Assembly (NCBI RefSeq): GCF_030125375.1
Contig: NZ_JASJUU010000004.1
Location: 372,001 to 436,000, forward strand
Direction: 5' to 3'
Source: Pseudoalteromonas umbrosa
GTDB taxonomy: Bacteria; Pseudomonadota; Gammaproteobacteria; Enterobacterales; Alteromonadaceae
DNA length: 64,000 bases
A program made the position numbers and the translations under genes. A model generated the notes under the pieces. That model made no database searches. It was given only the letters and a program-made list of their open reading frames with translations, and was not told the DNA's origin. Positions within the stretch are counted from its first letter, which is position 1, and every line of letters begins with the position of its first letter. Shown here in pieces: positions 8,229 through 16,318 of this stretch.

Positions 8229-9146
8229 TTATGATTTTTTATTAATTACTTGCCAAATGTTCGGGACGCCATTGAGTGTCAGTTCAGGGAAAGTACTCAG
8301 TATTTGCGACAGGATTTGTTTGGGGTCTGTCAGCGAAAAAGTGCCGCTAATAGGTAATTGGGCAGCAGCTGGGGCAACTCTGATGTTGCCGTGTAAGTAA
8401 CGAGAAAGTTCGGCAATGAATTGCTTAAGCGGCATTTGAGACACACTGAGCATCCCTTTGGTCCAACTTGTCATGTGCCTTGGTGTTTCAATAATTTGTA
8501 CACCGCTTTGGTCGGCAATGAGGGTATGATTTTTATTTACGGTGTAATGTTTTCCATTGGCAACAATATCAAAATGCTGATTCAGAGCGCTAAAACGCAT
8601 TTGCTTGGCTTCATCAAATAGAACGAACTCATCACCAGAGTTAGCATTAAAGTAGCAGTGGGGGCTAGAGACGATCATAGCCATTTGGCACACAATATGC
8701 GCTTCACCATATTTGAGCCAAAGCCTGTTCGCATCTAAATTTACGGCGCTGTGCGTATTTAGGGTTACTCTGGCTTGCGCTAAGTGCGTTAACTGTAGTT
8801 GTTCACCAACTTGAGCGTGATGGTCTGCTAAATGTGCGCTGATCCCTAGCTCTTTTTGATAACGCCAAGCTAGCCAACTGGATATAGAGAATGCAGCGAT
8901 AGACTTCAACATATCACGGCGGCTTTTATTTGCTTTGGTAATCGTAGACAGTGATTGCTGAGACGAAAGTGGTAAGTTTGCAAAGATTTGCTGCGAATGT
9001 GTGACTTGTTGCCAAGCTTGTTGATGGCAATCATGTTCGTGCAACCATTGCTCAAAGTCTTGTTTTTGCACAACAGATAAAGGTGCTGTCTCTTGCTTTA
9101 CATACCACTCAATGGCCTGCTCAAGGGCGTTGTGATCTTGCTGCAT
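8229..9146 (-). CDS. FecR-family anti-sigma factor/transmembrane signal transducer
   Basis: A 305-residue protein with the FecR plan: a cytoplasmic N-terminal domain with a Trp-rich helix pair (AIEWYVKQE, FEQWLHEHD, QAWQQV), a membrane segment at about 78-95 (SIAAFSISSWLAW), and a periplasmic FecR domain (about 105-215) followed by a C-terminal secretin/STN-like domain that contacts the receptor. It holds the sigma factor inactive, or modulates it, until the receptor binds ligand. Its ATG overlaps the stop of the sigma gene (TAATG), and the receptor gene follows after a 107-bp gap that probably contains the sigma-dependent promoter. Confidence 0.88.
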   Translation of the reverse strand: MQQDHNALEQAIEWYVKQETAPLSVVQKQDFEQWLHEHDCHQQAWQQVTHSQQIFANLPLSSQQSLSTITKANKSRRDMLKSIAAFSISSWLAWRYQKELGISAHLADHHAQVGEQLQLTHLAQARVTLNTHSAVNLDANRLWLKYGEAHIVCQMAMIVSSPHCYFNANSGDEFVLFDEAKQMRFSALNQHFDIVANGKHYTVNKNHTLIADQSGVQIIETPRHMTSWTKGMLSVSQMPLKQFIAELSRYLHGNIRVAPAAAQLPISGTFSLTDPKQILSQILSTFPELTLNGVPNIWQVINKKS

Positions 9147-9634
9147 TATTGGTTTTGTACCTCAATACAGGCAAGTACCGCTTTACACATTGCTTTTTGT
9201 ACCATATTGACCGTGATCTGTAATTGCACTGCTATGTCTTTATACGCCAAGCCATCAATTCGGGCCATAATAAATACTTGTTGTTCACGCTTGGGGAGTT
9301 TTTCTAAAACTTGTGCTAATTGCTCTAATATATCCACGATTTGTTGCTGCGTTTCAGGGCTAGGTGCCGTATGTTGTGGCTGTGCGGCAAGCGTCTCTAT
9401 ATAGGCTTGCTCAATAGAAAGTCTGCGCCAATGATTGTTTACCAATCCAGTTGCTAAAGTGGTTAGGTATGCTTTGGGTGAGTGTATTTGCTCAAGTGCA
9501 TTGCGCTTTTGCTTATTTAAAATCCTGAGAAAGGTATCTTGGGCAATATCTGCAGCTTGAGCTTGGCAGTTTAACTTCCTATATAAAAACTGCTTTAACC
9601 ATAAATGATGATCTTGATATAAAGATGCTACTTG
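9146..9634 (-). CDS. ECF RNA polymerase sigma factor, FecI type
   Basis: An extracytoplasmic-function sigma factor of about 162 residues, the usual FecI size. Region 2 (about 6-75) includes AADIAQDTFLRIL, the conserved core-binding helix. Region 4 (about 105-155) includes LPKREQQVFIMARIDGLAYKDIA, a helix-turn-helix for the -35 element. I chose a TTG start at 9634 because AGGGAG lies just upstream; a longer TTG-initiated frame from 9682 has no such site. It overlaps fecR by one base. By family it would transcribe the receptor operon when FecR relays a siderophore signal. I saw no clear Fur box upstream, though iron control is usual for such pairs. Confidence 0.88.
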   Translation of the reverse strand, partial: QVASLYQDHHLWLKQFLYRKLNCQAQAADIAQDTFLRILNKQKRNALEQIHSPKAYLTTLATGLVNNHWRRLSIEQAYIETLAAQPQHTAPSPETQQQIVDILEQLAQVLEKLPKREQQVFIMARIDGLAYKDIAVQLQITVNMVQKAMCKAVLACIEVQNQ

Positions 9635-9890
9635 CAAAATAACTCCCTCGCCACTCTCAATGGGAATAAAAATTGTTCGCAATTATAAGGTTTAATGCAA
9701 TATAAGCAAGGGGCTGTGATTCTAAACGTTAACACATGCTAATAACGCTTTAATGTCTGAAATCTATAATTTATAGGGCTGGTTAATATGATTGTGCAAT
9801 GATATAGCATGATGACAGCGATATAAGTTACATATGTTACGGTACCATATAGAGTAATTGAGTTTACAAAGTGGCATCCTATTTGACTTG

Positions 9891-9899
9891 TGTTATGAT
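9891..9899 (+). promoter_or_regulatory. Extended -10 promoter of the parB-like gene
   Basis: TGTTATGAT matches the extended -10 pattern TGnTATnnT and lies 12 bp before the ATG at 9911. No good -35 is seen, as is common for extended -10 promoters. Transcription would begin almost at the start codon, and no Shine-Dalgarno precedes it, so a leaderless or near-leaderless mRNA is possible. Confidence 0.35.
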
Positions 9900-9910
9900 T
9901 CACGAACGCA

Positions 9911-10993
9911 ATGCAACATAGTTCGATTAATATGGTTAATAATAGAGAAGATTTAATTTTAGCGACTTTGAGCAGTAGTCAAAAACTTCATAGTGAAAAT
10001 TTTGAATACAAATCTCTATTTTTAAATTCGATCGCACCAGATGAAACTAATGCGCGCTTTCTACCGAGTGTGTTTATTGAAAATGAACATGCTAGGCAGT
10101 TTACCGAGCGAAAGTTATCAAAGAAGCAGCTAGTTGATCTATACGATGCAGAAGGCCAAGTAATAATAGGCAAAGACTGCATCGTTAACTGTTTAAAATA
10201 TGCCTCTAGTGATTGGAAAAAAGCAAATCAAACAATCGAATCTATCATTGAGCTTGGTGAAAACATCTCTGTTTCTGAGGTTATTCAAGCGCCAACGGTA
10301 TATCCTTTAGATGGAAATAAGTATCAAATTCTAACAGGGCATAGAAGGTTTTTTGCTCTGATTTTTACTTATGGTCTTGATCATGCAGCTCAATTCAAAG
10401 TGTATGACTCTAAACCGTTGCTTTATAAAGTAAAGCAGTTTCAAGAAAATGCGAGTCGTGAAGATTTACCGCAGTATGGAAAACTTCAAGCCTTTTTATC
10501 AGCAATGCATGAGATTGACGGTATTGACCAAGCAAGGCTTAAAATCGGCGAAAAGAAAATGACAGTTCGAGACAAGGCAAAAAACCTTGGTGTCTCAATG
10601 GGCGCATTTGATAACTATAATGTACTAACTCGTTACTCTGAAGTTATTCAAGCTTATGAGAAGGGGTTAAGTGCATCGTTTGTTAAGGTTAAAAAGGTCA
10701 TCTTAGAGTGCGAGCAAAACTATAGAGAACTGCATGATAAGAAAGTACTTAGTCTCGGTGACAAGAGGCAGATCGGTGAGCAGATTGTTGCTCGGTTGTC
10801 AGGTAAAAATACTGCGAGCAAAACAAGTAAAACTTATCACTTGAAGAAAATATCTCAAGTCGATGTGTTGAAAAAGCTGCTATTTATGGATGTTTCAACA
10901 TTAGAAACTGATATTGATTGGACCTCATTAAACTGGGAAGATCATGATCAAGTAAATAAAGCGCTTGAAAGCTTATTAGAAAAACTAACTTAG
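9911..10993 (+). CDS. ParB/Srx-domain protein, orphan
   Basis: A 360-residue protein with a ParB-like N-terminal nuclease/CTP-binding fold. ILTGHRRFFALIF (about 140-152) corresponds to the GERRxRA box of ParB, with GHRR in place of GERR. A helix-turn-helix-like region follows (about 215-245, TVRDKAKNLGVSMGAFDNY). ParB proteins bind parS sites and work with a ParA ATPase. No parA lies beside this gene, so it is an orphan, perhaps a regulator or a relic of a plasmid or integrated element. It has its own putative promoter and a strong terminator, hence is monocistronic. It separates the iron locus from the biosynthetic region. Whether it binds DNA specifically is unknown. Confidence 0.7.
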   Translation: MQHSSINMVNNREDLILATLSSSQKLHSENFEYKSLFLNSIAPDETNARFLPSVFIENEHARQFTERKLSKKQLVDLYDAEGQVIIGKDCIVNCLKYASSDWKKANQTIESIIELGENISVSEVIQAPTVYPLDGNKYQILTGHRRFFALIFTYGLDHAAQFKVYDSKPLLYKVKQFQENASREDLPQYGKLQAFLSAMHEIDGIDQARLKIGEKKMTVRDKAKNLGVSMGAFDNYNVLTRYSEVIQAYEKGLSASFVKVKKVILECEQNYRELHDKKVLSLGDKRQIGEQIVARLSGKNTASKTSKTYHLKKISQVDVLKKLLFMDVSTLETDIDWTSLNWEDHDQVNKALESLLEKLT

Positions 10994-11024
10994 TTTCACC
11001 TATTTGTTAGATTGAAAATACTTT

Positions 11025-11057
11025 AAAACCCGATGTTTTCAGAATATCGGGTTTTTT
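11025..11057 (+). terminator. Rho-independent terminator of the parB-like gene
   Basis: Perfect 10-bp inverted repeat AAAACCCGAT / ATCGGGTTTT with an 11-nt loop, running into six T's (11052-11057), 31 bp after the stop codon. Confidence 0.9.
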
Positions 11058-11601
11058 ATACGCACCTCTAAAATACTGAGTAAACGTAACAGATTTAGTC
11101 TAAATTAATTTTTCAACTTTGCTTATTTATTCCATGCGCTTATTAGCAAAGCACTGGCTTTGGGTACCTCTTAGATACTGTGCTCTGAGAGTGTAAACCT
11201 TCTGTTTCTCATGCTTGTTATTTTATTTGTAGTTTATTGCGTTATTTGAAATTTTTTGGTGGTATGGCTAGCAGCTTAATATAAATTTCAAGAGACAGAA
11301 TTCATCGAAAAGAGAAATGTAAAAGAAACCTCAATACTTTTCCATAAAATGAAATAACGCGCAATTTAAATGAGTGAGACTAGAGTAAAACTATTATGTA
11401 AGTTAAGTTTTCATTTATTGTTAACATGTTATTTCTGAATTTTTGTTTAATTTTTTCTATTTAATTCAGTTTGTTGAGTTTTTTTATTTATTTATTATTT
11501 GTGAATTTTCAGTTTTTGTAATTTAAAATTCAAGAATGAGCTAAGTCTTTTAAAAGTGGATTTTTATTGTCAATTATTACCTGTAAATTATTACGTGATT
11601 C
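11058..11601. other. AT-rich intergenic region
   Basis: About 540 bp, very AT-rich and T-rich on the plus strand, with many stops in all frames. I see no gene. A 10-bp palindrome TAACATGTTA lies at 11422-11431. The region may hold the promoter of the small frames that follow. Confidence 0.5.
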
Positions 11602-11865
11602 ATGTTTTTCGTGGAATGTTTGCTTCTATCCCAAAATCAATTGTGTTACTTTGTTGACCAGATTAGAGCAATGGGTAATAGTCATATGAAGAGTAACAAT
11701 GCATATTTTGAAGACGAAAACTCTTTTTCTCAAAGAGAGTGTGAGTTAATTAGGCGCGCCTATTATCAAGGCTATTTGCGTGGTAAAGAGGATGGTGTAA
11801 ATGGTGTTCATATGAGCAGTCGAATTATTGAAAATAATGCGCTTGCTGAATCATTTGGAGGCTAA
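11602..11865 (+). CDS. Small hypothetical protein
   Basis: An open frame of 87 codons from the ATG at 11602; internal ATGs at 11671 and 11686 would give 64 or 59 residues, and none has a convincing Shine-Dalgarno. The C-terminal part (from MKSNNAYFEDENSF on) reads like a real soluble protein: acidic, then a basic helix with GYLRGKEDG, and it contains no hydrophobic segment. The first 23 residues look less like protein, so an internal start is likely. I do not recognise a family. It lies alone in an AT-rich region upstream of the YitT-like gene. Coding status is uncertain. Confidence 0.4.
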   Translation: MFFVECLLLSQNQLCYFVDQIRAMGNSHMKSNNAYFEDENSFSQRECELIRRAYYQGYLRGKEDGVNGVHMSSRIIENNALAESFGG

Positions 11866-11955
11866 AACACAGTTAGAAACAGAATGAGAGACAAGGTAAT
11901 CTTTGACTGATTTACATGTGCCATTTATTAATTGGATGTTTATCAGGAGAGTAGT

Positions 11956-12033
11956 ATGAGTGGCAAAGAGTCAATTCAATTACCCAAAAAAATTAAAATA
12001 CAGAAAGTGGTTTTTGGATATATATTACGTTGA
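11956..12033 (+). CDS. Possible 25-residue peptide ORF
   Basis: ATG at 11956 is preceded by AGGAG at six bases, one of the better ribosome binding sites in this region. It encodes a basic peptide of 25 residues beginning MSGKESIQLPKK and ending FGYILR. The stop at 12031-12033 is followed immediately by an 11-bp stem-loop. It could be a leader peptide controlling the downstream YitT-like gene, a small regulatory peptide or a chance frame. Only the ribosome binding site and the placement support it. Confidence 0.3.
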   Translation: MSGKESIQLPKKIKIQKVVFGYILR

Positions 12034-12061
12034 CCAATGTCGATAATTTAATCGGCATTGG
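12034..12061 (+). promoter_or_regulatory. Stem-loop directly after the small ORF
   Basis: CCAATGTCGAT / ATCGGCATTGG pairs over 11 bp with one G-T wobble and a 6-nt loop (AATTTA). No U-tract follows, so it is not a classical terminator; an attenuation or RNA-stability element is possible. Confidence 0.45.
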
Positions 12062-12102
12062 CTATATAAAGATAAGATAGGCTTGAGTAAATTTTTCCGG
12101 TT

Positions 12103-12210
12103 ATACCTTAGTATATTGGCATCTCTTCATTTTTATCGACACAAATAATATCTCCTCCTTATTTTTATCAATCTTGCCAATATAAAATAGCAGCTATAAA
12201 AATAAGGTAT
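12103..12210 (+). repeat. Nested inverted repeats in the leader of the YitT-like gene
   Basis: Two co-nested inverted repeats share one axis: ATACCTTA (12103-12110) with TAAGGTAT (12203-12210), and TATATTGGCA (12112-12121) with TGCCAATATA (12175-12184). The interior contains two copies of ATTTTTATC. The arrangement could fold into a long RNA stem upstream of the membrane-protein gene, or be the remains of a small inverted-repeat element. Confidence 0.4.
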
Positions 12211-12319
12211 CGTTCATTCTTGCAAAGAGGCTTTTGTGAAGGGCTATCATTTATAGCTAACTTCTGATAGCTTTATTACTCAATCGCTTTCTTGTAACTT
12301 TTTAGATCAATAAGTGACT

Positions 12320-12961
12320 ATGCTAAAAGCCGTAAAGCCTTTATTTACTCATAAAATGCCATTATTCGAGTATATGCTTTTAAGTTTTGGTTCTTTATGC
12401 ATTGCTATGAGTGTGATCATATTTTTTAAACATGGACATATTGCTGTCGGTGGCCCTATTGGTTTATCTATTCTGCTAAAAGAAGCATATGGCATCAATT
12501 TGTCTTTGAGCTATTTGCTCATTAATATTTGTTTCTTTATTATTGGTTATAAAAAGTATGGCGCTGCTTTCTTTATTAAAAGCATGTACGCTACTGTGTT
12601 TGTTTCATTGAGTATTCACCTTTTTTCTTACGTTTTTGATTTCAAGCATTTAGATTTACATATCTTTTTGGCAGCTATTTATAGTGGTGTATTGTTTGGG
12701 GCTGGAGTAGGCATTGTTATTGTCGCAGGAGGCTCTCCCGGGGCATGGACTACGATGGCGAAATTGATATCCTCATTACTTGGGACAAATATAGGCATAG
12801 TGGTCTTTACTCTAGACATTACAATTATCTTATTACTCAGTTTTGTTGGCTTAAGTTGGTATGCTATTTTTTTAGGTATGGGCAGTCTGCTGGTTAGTGT
12901 TGTGGTCATTGAAGTATGTATTTATGGTCTGGCTAAACTAGCCACGCGCTCTTCGTGTTAA
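12320..12961 (+). CDS. YitT-family membrane protein
   Basis: A 213-residue, highly hydrophobic protein with about six membrane segments. The first carries the small-residue pattern IAVGGPIGLSILL and the middle contains LFGAGVGIVIVAGGSPGA, both typical of the YitT/DUF161 family of bacterial membrane proteins of unknown transport function. I place the start at the ATG at 12320; a GTG two codons upstream is also in frame. It lacks the soluble C-terminal domain seen in many Bacillus YitT proteins. It is convergent with the ATP-grasp gene and preceded by a structured leader. A role in export or resistance linked to the pathway cannot be shown. Confidence 0.7.
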   Translation: MLKAVKPLFTHKMPLFEYMLLSFGSLCIAMSVIIFFKHGHIAVGGPIGLSILLKEAYGINLSLSYLLINICFFIIGYKKYGAAFFIKSMYATVFVSLSIHLFSYVFDFKHLDLHIFLAAIYSGVLFGAGVGIVIVAGGSPGAWTTMAKLISSLLGTNIGIVVFTLDITIILLLSFVGLSWYAIFLGMGSLLVSVVVIEVCIYGLAKLATRSSC

Positions 12962-13046
12962 TGTTGTTTAGTATCTTATATATGAACTTTAGGTATGAGC
13001 TGATTGCACAAGAGTATCGCTTTAAAGTACATTAAAATATGGTTCG

Positions 13047-13075
13047 AAAAAGGAGCTGCCTCTCAGCAAGCTCCT
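13047..13075 (-). terminator. Rho-independent terminator of the ATP-grasp gene
   Basis: Read on the minus strand, AGGAGCT / AGCTCCT forms a perfect 7-bp stem with an 11-nt loop, followed at once by five T's. It lies just beyond the minus-strand stop at 13097. On the plus strand the same stem has no U-tract, so it mainly serves the ATP-grasp gene. Confidence 0.75.
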
Positions 13076-13096
13076 ACGAAGGGTAACCGTTTTAGA

Positions 13097-14446
13097 TTAT
13101 TGCTCTTCATAAACTAGAGCAACAATACCTGTACTGCCATTGACGATACCGTCATGTTTATCTAGTTCAGCCATTTTTAACATGCTTCCACCATAACCTT
13201 CGCCAAATGAAAATGATCCCCATACAGGCGTGAAAGCACAGTATTCATTATCTTTAGTAAAGCTATAACACTCTATCGACTTGCAGACTTCCTGTACGAC
13301 GAAGTTGCCAGATTGCAGTGCTTCTCCCAATGATGTTTGCCAATCGCCTTGACTGGCATATTTGCCAAGAACGGCATCTTTACCCTGAAAGCCAACTCTG
13401 GGTTTGATCACAAAAGAGTCTTTGTGTTGTTCTACTAATTCGAGTAAATCATAGTCTTTACCACGATATGTGACTTCACCTGCGATGAGATTTTTTGTCC
13501 AAGGAATGCACTCAAGCACTAACTTATTGTCAGCTTCAGAAAAGCAGTTCCTTTCAGCCAGCTCTCTTAACAAACCTAAGTTCCCTTTATCCGAAAGAAT
13601 TTTAAGTCCAGCATGATCAGGCGTGAAGATTTTGCCATCAGCTAAGGCTTTACACACTTCTGGCGTAAGTTTCTCGTTTGCTTCTAGAAGTAAAACAGAG
13701 TCAACACGTTGCTCTTTATAGATTAACTCATTATCAACATAGTGCAGAGTATCAATAGTATCAGTATATACTTTTACGTCTTCGATCCCTGTTGCATGGA
13801 ATAGAAGAGAGCTAAAGAAATCGATAGAGATTTGTCTTATGTCGTCAGGTATGGGGTGAGTCGAGACAAGAAATACAGATAATTCTTTATATTCTGGTTT
13901 AGTCTTTTGGAGATTATCGATGAAGTACTGAATAAACTCGTTTTGAAAATTAGAGGTGTAAAAATTGTGTTCACTGAAGAATTTTGAGTGCTGGGCTTGT
14001 AAAGCCAGATCGAAATATTGGCATTCTGTGCCGCCAATTGCTGAGCCAAAATTTACTTCTAATACTCGAAAACCTTGCTCAGTTAGAATTAGGTCAAGGC
14101 GTGTTGTGTTTTTGTATTTTTGCGTATTGTTTAAACTCAACCTTGCTTCATCAATGCTGGTGTCACAATAATATTCACTGAGTTTTTCTTCATCATTGTT
14201 GAAATATAGGCTTGGGATCAATGTGAGCAGGTGAGAAATTCTGTCGCTAAGCTGGCTTAGTTGCTCTGAATGGCGCTTTGAAATTAATATCGGCCATGAG
14301 CTCACCTCTGCAGACCAGCCTTGAATTGCCTCAGGAATACGAGGGTCGGTTTTATCTATGATGGGTGCTATGTCATTGGCACTTGCATGGAGTTCTTTAT
14401 ATTTATTATGTAAAAAGAGATTTTTCTCATTGAACTTAAAGCTCAT
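13097..14446 (-). CDS. Circularly permuted ATP-grasp ligase-like protein
   Basis: A 449-residue soluble protein with ATP-grasp features arranged as in the circularly permuted type: VLEVNFGSAIGGTE (about 128-141), a metal/ATP-contacting loop, then ECIPWTKNLIAGEVTYRG and DLLELVEQ followed by FVIKPRVGFQGKDAVLG (about 345-361), the Lys-containing nucleotide-binding strand and glycine-rich loop, and FVVQEV further on. Such enzymes join a carboxylate, activated as acyl phosphate, to an amine. Substrates are unknown. It is divergent from the dpg/NRPS operon, with 750 bp between them, so it may share regulation. Pheganomycin, where an ATP-grasp ligase and a dihydroxyphenylglycine-derived unit occur together, is a relevant precedent, but the link here is inference. 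Confidence 0.7.
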   Translation of the reverse strand: MSFKFNEKNLFLHNKYKELHASANDIAPIIDKTDPRIPEAIQGWSAEVSSWPILISKRHSEQLSQLSDRISHLLTLIPSLYFNNDEEKLSEYYCDTSIDEARLSLNNTQKYKNTTRLDLILTEQGFRVLEVNFGSAIGGTECQYFDLALQAQHSKFFSEHNFYTSNFQNEFIQYFIDNLQKTKPEYKELSVFLVSTHPIPDDIRQISIDFFSSLLFHATGIEDVKVYTDTIDTLHYVDNELIYKEQRVDSVLLLEANEKLTPEVCKALADGKIFTPDHAGLKILSDKGNLGLLRELAERNCFSEADNKLVLECIPWTKNLIAGEVTYRGKDYDLLELVEQHKDSFVIKPRVGFQGKDAVLGKYASQGDWQTSLGEALQSGNFVVQEVCKSIECYSFTKDNEYCAFTPVWGSFSFGEGYGGSMLKMAELDKHDGIVNGSTGIVALVYEEQ

Positions 14447-14843
14447 GTGGTTTTCCTCAATCAGATATTTTTATATTTATAATACAAGCGCTAAATCATC
14501 AGAGCGTGTGAAGGTTATGATCTTCAATAGGCATTTCGAAACGAAGAAAAGTTCTAACAGCTCCTTTAAGCTGATGCCGCCTAGTCATTGTGTGGCCATA
14601 GTGTGACACTTTTCGCAGTGATAGAGAGTTGCGTGCACAATGCGCTTATTTTCAATAATAGCGAGCAGAATTTATCTGACCTTTGAGGTGATAACAAGTG
14701 TAAGATATTACAGATATCTCATGAGGAGATTATGGCTCGAATAATATAAATCATTTGTTTTTTAGTTTAAAAGTATGGTTTTTTTTATTGATTTTTGTTT
14801 TTTCTGGTTCTTTAAGGTTGGTTTTTTATCGTGTTTTTGAGTG

Positions 14844-14857
14844 TCTCACGCGTGAGA
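14844..14857. promoter_or_regulatory. Perfect 14-bp palindrome, candidate operator
   Basis: TCTCACGCGTGAGA is fully self-complementary and GC-rich within a very AT-rich stretch, about 350 bp upstream of dpgA. It could be the binding site of a dimeric regulator of either divergent gene. A few such palindromes are expected by chance in a window this size, so the call is tentative. Confidence 0.35.
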
Positions 14858-15101
14858 TTGGCAAGTTATCAGCTTGATATAATCTGTCATATTATTTTGG
14901 TAGTGTCTTCACGAATAACTGAAAAGTTCACCTTTTTTATAAGTTAAAATTAGCATTGGTAAGCTTGTTTATGTCATTGCAAAATAAGGAAAAAAACGGT
15001 TTTTATTGAGCTGTTTTCAATTTTGTTTAGGATGTTTTTTTTATCTTTTTTTTGAGGATATACGGGCATTTAAATGTTTTTTGGACTTTATTTTATGGAG
15101 C

Positions 15102-15131
15102 TTGACAGTGTTGTATTAGTAAGGTTACTTT
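15102..15131 (+). promoter_or_regulatory. Candidate promoter of the dpg-NRPS operon
   Basis: A perfect -35 TTGACA (15102-15107) is followed after 18 bp by TACTTT (15126-15131), a weak -10. Initiation would fall near 15138, giving a leader of about 60 nt with AGGA in front of the dpgA ATG. No other strong promoter-like pair was noticed between here and dpgA. Confidence 0.4.
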
Positions 15132-15197
15132 AATTTTAGTAATCCATCGTCTGATGGGTTTAGTTCACAAAATACTAAGCAAACAGGATATAATCCC

Positions 15198-16301
15198 ATG
15201 AAGGAAAATGCTGCTAAGCATTACTCTGTTCCTTGGCCTGTTTCTGATGATTTTAGCGATTATCCAACAATACTCGGGGTTGGAACCGCTACAGCTAGCC
15301 AAAAATATACTCAGCATGAAGTTGTTGAGTTGTTTGGTATTGAAGATCAACGGAAACGTGCAATATTTACGAATAGTGCAATCAATGAACGAGGTTTAAC
15401 TTTACCCGAGCAAGCAGAACATGTAGAAACTCAAGCGGAACTGATAGCAAAACACAAACGACAAGCTGTCACAATGGGCGCAGAGGCGTTAAAGAATTGT
15501 TTGGATAAAATTGGTGCAACAATTGATGACATAGAGTTTCTCTGTTGCGTTACTTCCACGGGTTTTTTAGCACCGGGTGTGAGCGCGTTAATTTGTCAAC
15601 ATTTATCAATTCCGATCAACTGTCAACGTCTTGATGTAGTTGGTATGGGTTGTCATGCCGGTCTAAACGGTCTGAATGCGGTAAGTCGTTGGAGTAAGGA
15701 TAATCCCGAGAAATTGGCTATTTTGCTCTGCGTAGAGGTTTGCTCCGCAGCTTATGTAATGGATGAAACCATTCAAAGTACGGTGGTAAATAGTCTCTTT
15801 GGAGATGGTTCCAGTGCCGCAGCATTAATGAGATCTAAAGACAGTGAGTTAGTGTATGCAAAACCTAAAATAAAGAAGTTTTCGAGCTTTTTATTACCCA
15901 ATAGTTTGGACGTGATGAAGTATAGCTGGGATGACGAGCACGGAAAGTTTAGCTTTTACCTTTCCAAAGATGTCCCCTATTTAATCGGCCGTCAAATAGA
16001 AACTATTGTCGGAAAGCTACTTGATGAGTTACCGGTGAAACAGAGTGAAATTGATCACTGGATAATTCATTCTGGCGGTAAAAAAGTGATTGATTCAATC
16101 AAGATCAACTTGGGTCTTTCCCCTTATGATGTCCGCCATACATCGAGTGTATTAGGGGATTATGGCAATGTATCGAGTGGGTCATTTTTATTTTCACTAG
16201 AGCGACTGTTAGCAGAAGGCGTAATCAAAAGTGGGGATAAGGGTGTAATGATCACTATGGGACCTGGCGTCACAATTGAAAGTGCATATATCGAATTTTA
16301 A
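15198..16301 (+). CDS. dpgA: DpgA, type III polyketide synthase forming 3,5-dihydroxyphenylacetyl-CoA
   Basis: A 367-residue type III PKS that matches DpgA of glycopeptide clusters along its length. Motifs: CCVTSTGFLAPG, the active-site Cys in VVGMGCHAGLN (about residue 153), SLFGDGSSA, the catalytic His in HSGGKKVID (about 289), and the catalytic Asn in GDYGNVSSGS (about 322). DpgA condenses four malonyl-CoA and cyclises the chain to 3,5-dihydroxyphenylacetyl-CoA, helped by DpgB and DpgD. The ATG at 15198 follows AGGA. It is first in an operon with dpgB 17 bp behind. The complete dpgABCD order after it leaves little doubt against chalcone-synthase-like alternatives. It is unusual outside actinomycetes; base composition resembles the neighbours. 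Confidence 0.95.
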   Translation: MKENAAKHYSVPWPVSDDFSDYPTILGVGTATASQKYTQHEVVELFGIEDQRKRAIFTNSAINERGLTLPEQAEHVETQAELIAKHKRQAVTMGAEALKNCLDKIGATIDDIEFLCCVTSTGFLAPGVSALICQHLSIPINCQRLDVVGMGCHAGLNGLNAVSRWSKDNPEKLAILLCVEVCSAAYVMDETIQSTVVNSLFGDGSSAAALMRSKDSELVYAKPKIKKFSSFLLPNSLDVMKYSWDDEHGKFSFYLSKDVPYLIGRQIETIVGKLLDELPVKQSEIDHWIIHSGGKKVIDSIKINLGLSPYDVRHTSSVLGDYGNVSSGSFLFSLERLLAEGVIKSGDKGVMITMGPGVTIESAYIEF

Positions 16302-16318
16302 CAGTGTGGTGAAAAAAA

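Larger units (their letters stand above)
14447..15197. other. Long divergent intergenic region before the dpg/NRPS operon
   Basis: About 750 bp between the ATP-grasp start and dpgA, AT-rich with long T-tracts on the plus strand and no supported gene. It should hold the promoters of both directions. It contains a 14-bp perfect palindrome (14844-14857), a candidate sigma70 promoter (15102-15131), and a small CCATC/GATGG hairpin at 15144-15157 in the dpgA leader. A five-codon frame with a good AGGAG site occurs near 14735 and is probably meaningless. Confidence 0.6.

Noticed and set aside
9671..9684. AATTG-TTCG-CAATT near the sigma-factor start as a Fur box
   Set aside because: It does not match the Fur consensus beyond being AT-rich and partly symmetric.
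14735..14752. A five-codon frame with a strong AGGAG site upstream of dpgA
   Set aside because: Too short to support as a gene; the ribosome binding site alone is not enough.
15188..15193. TATAAT just before the dpgA start as a -10 element
   Set aside because: It lies within 5 bp of the start codon and overlaps the ribosome binding site region, so it cannot serve dpgA.
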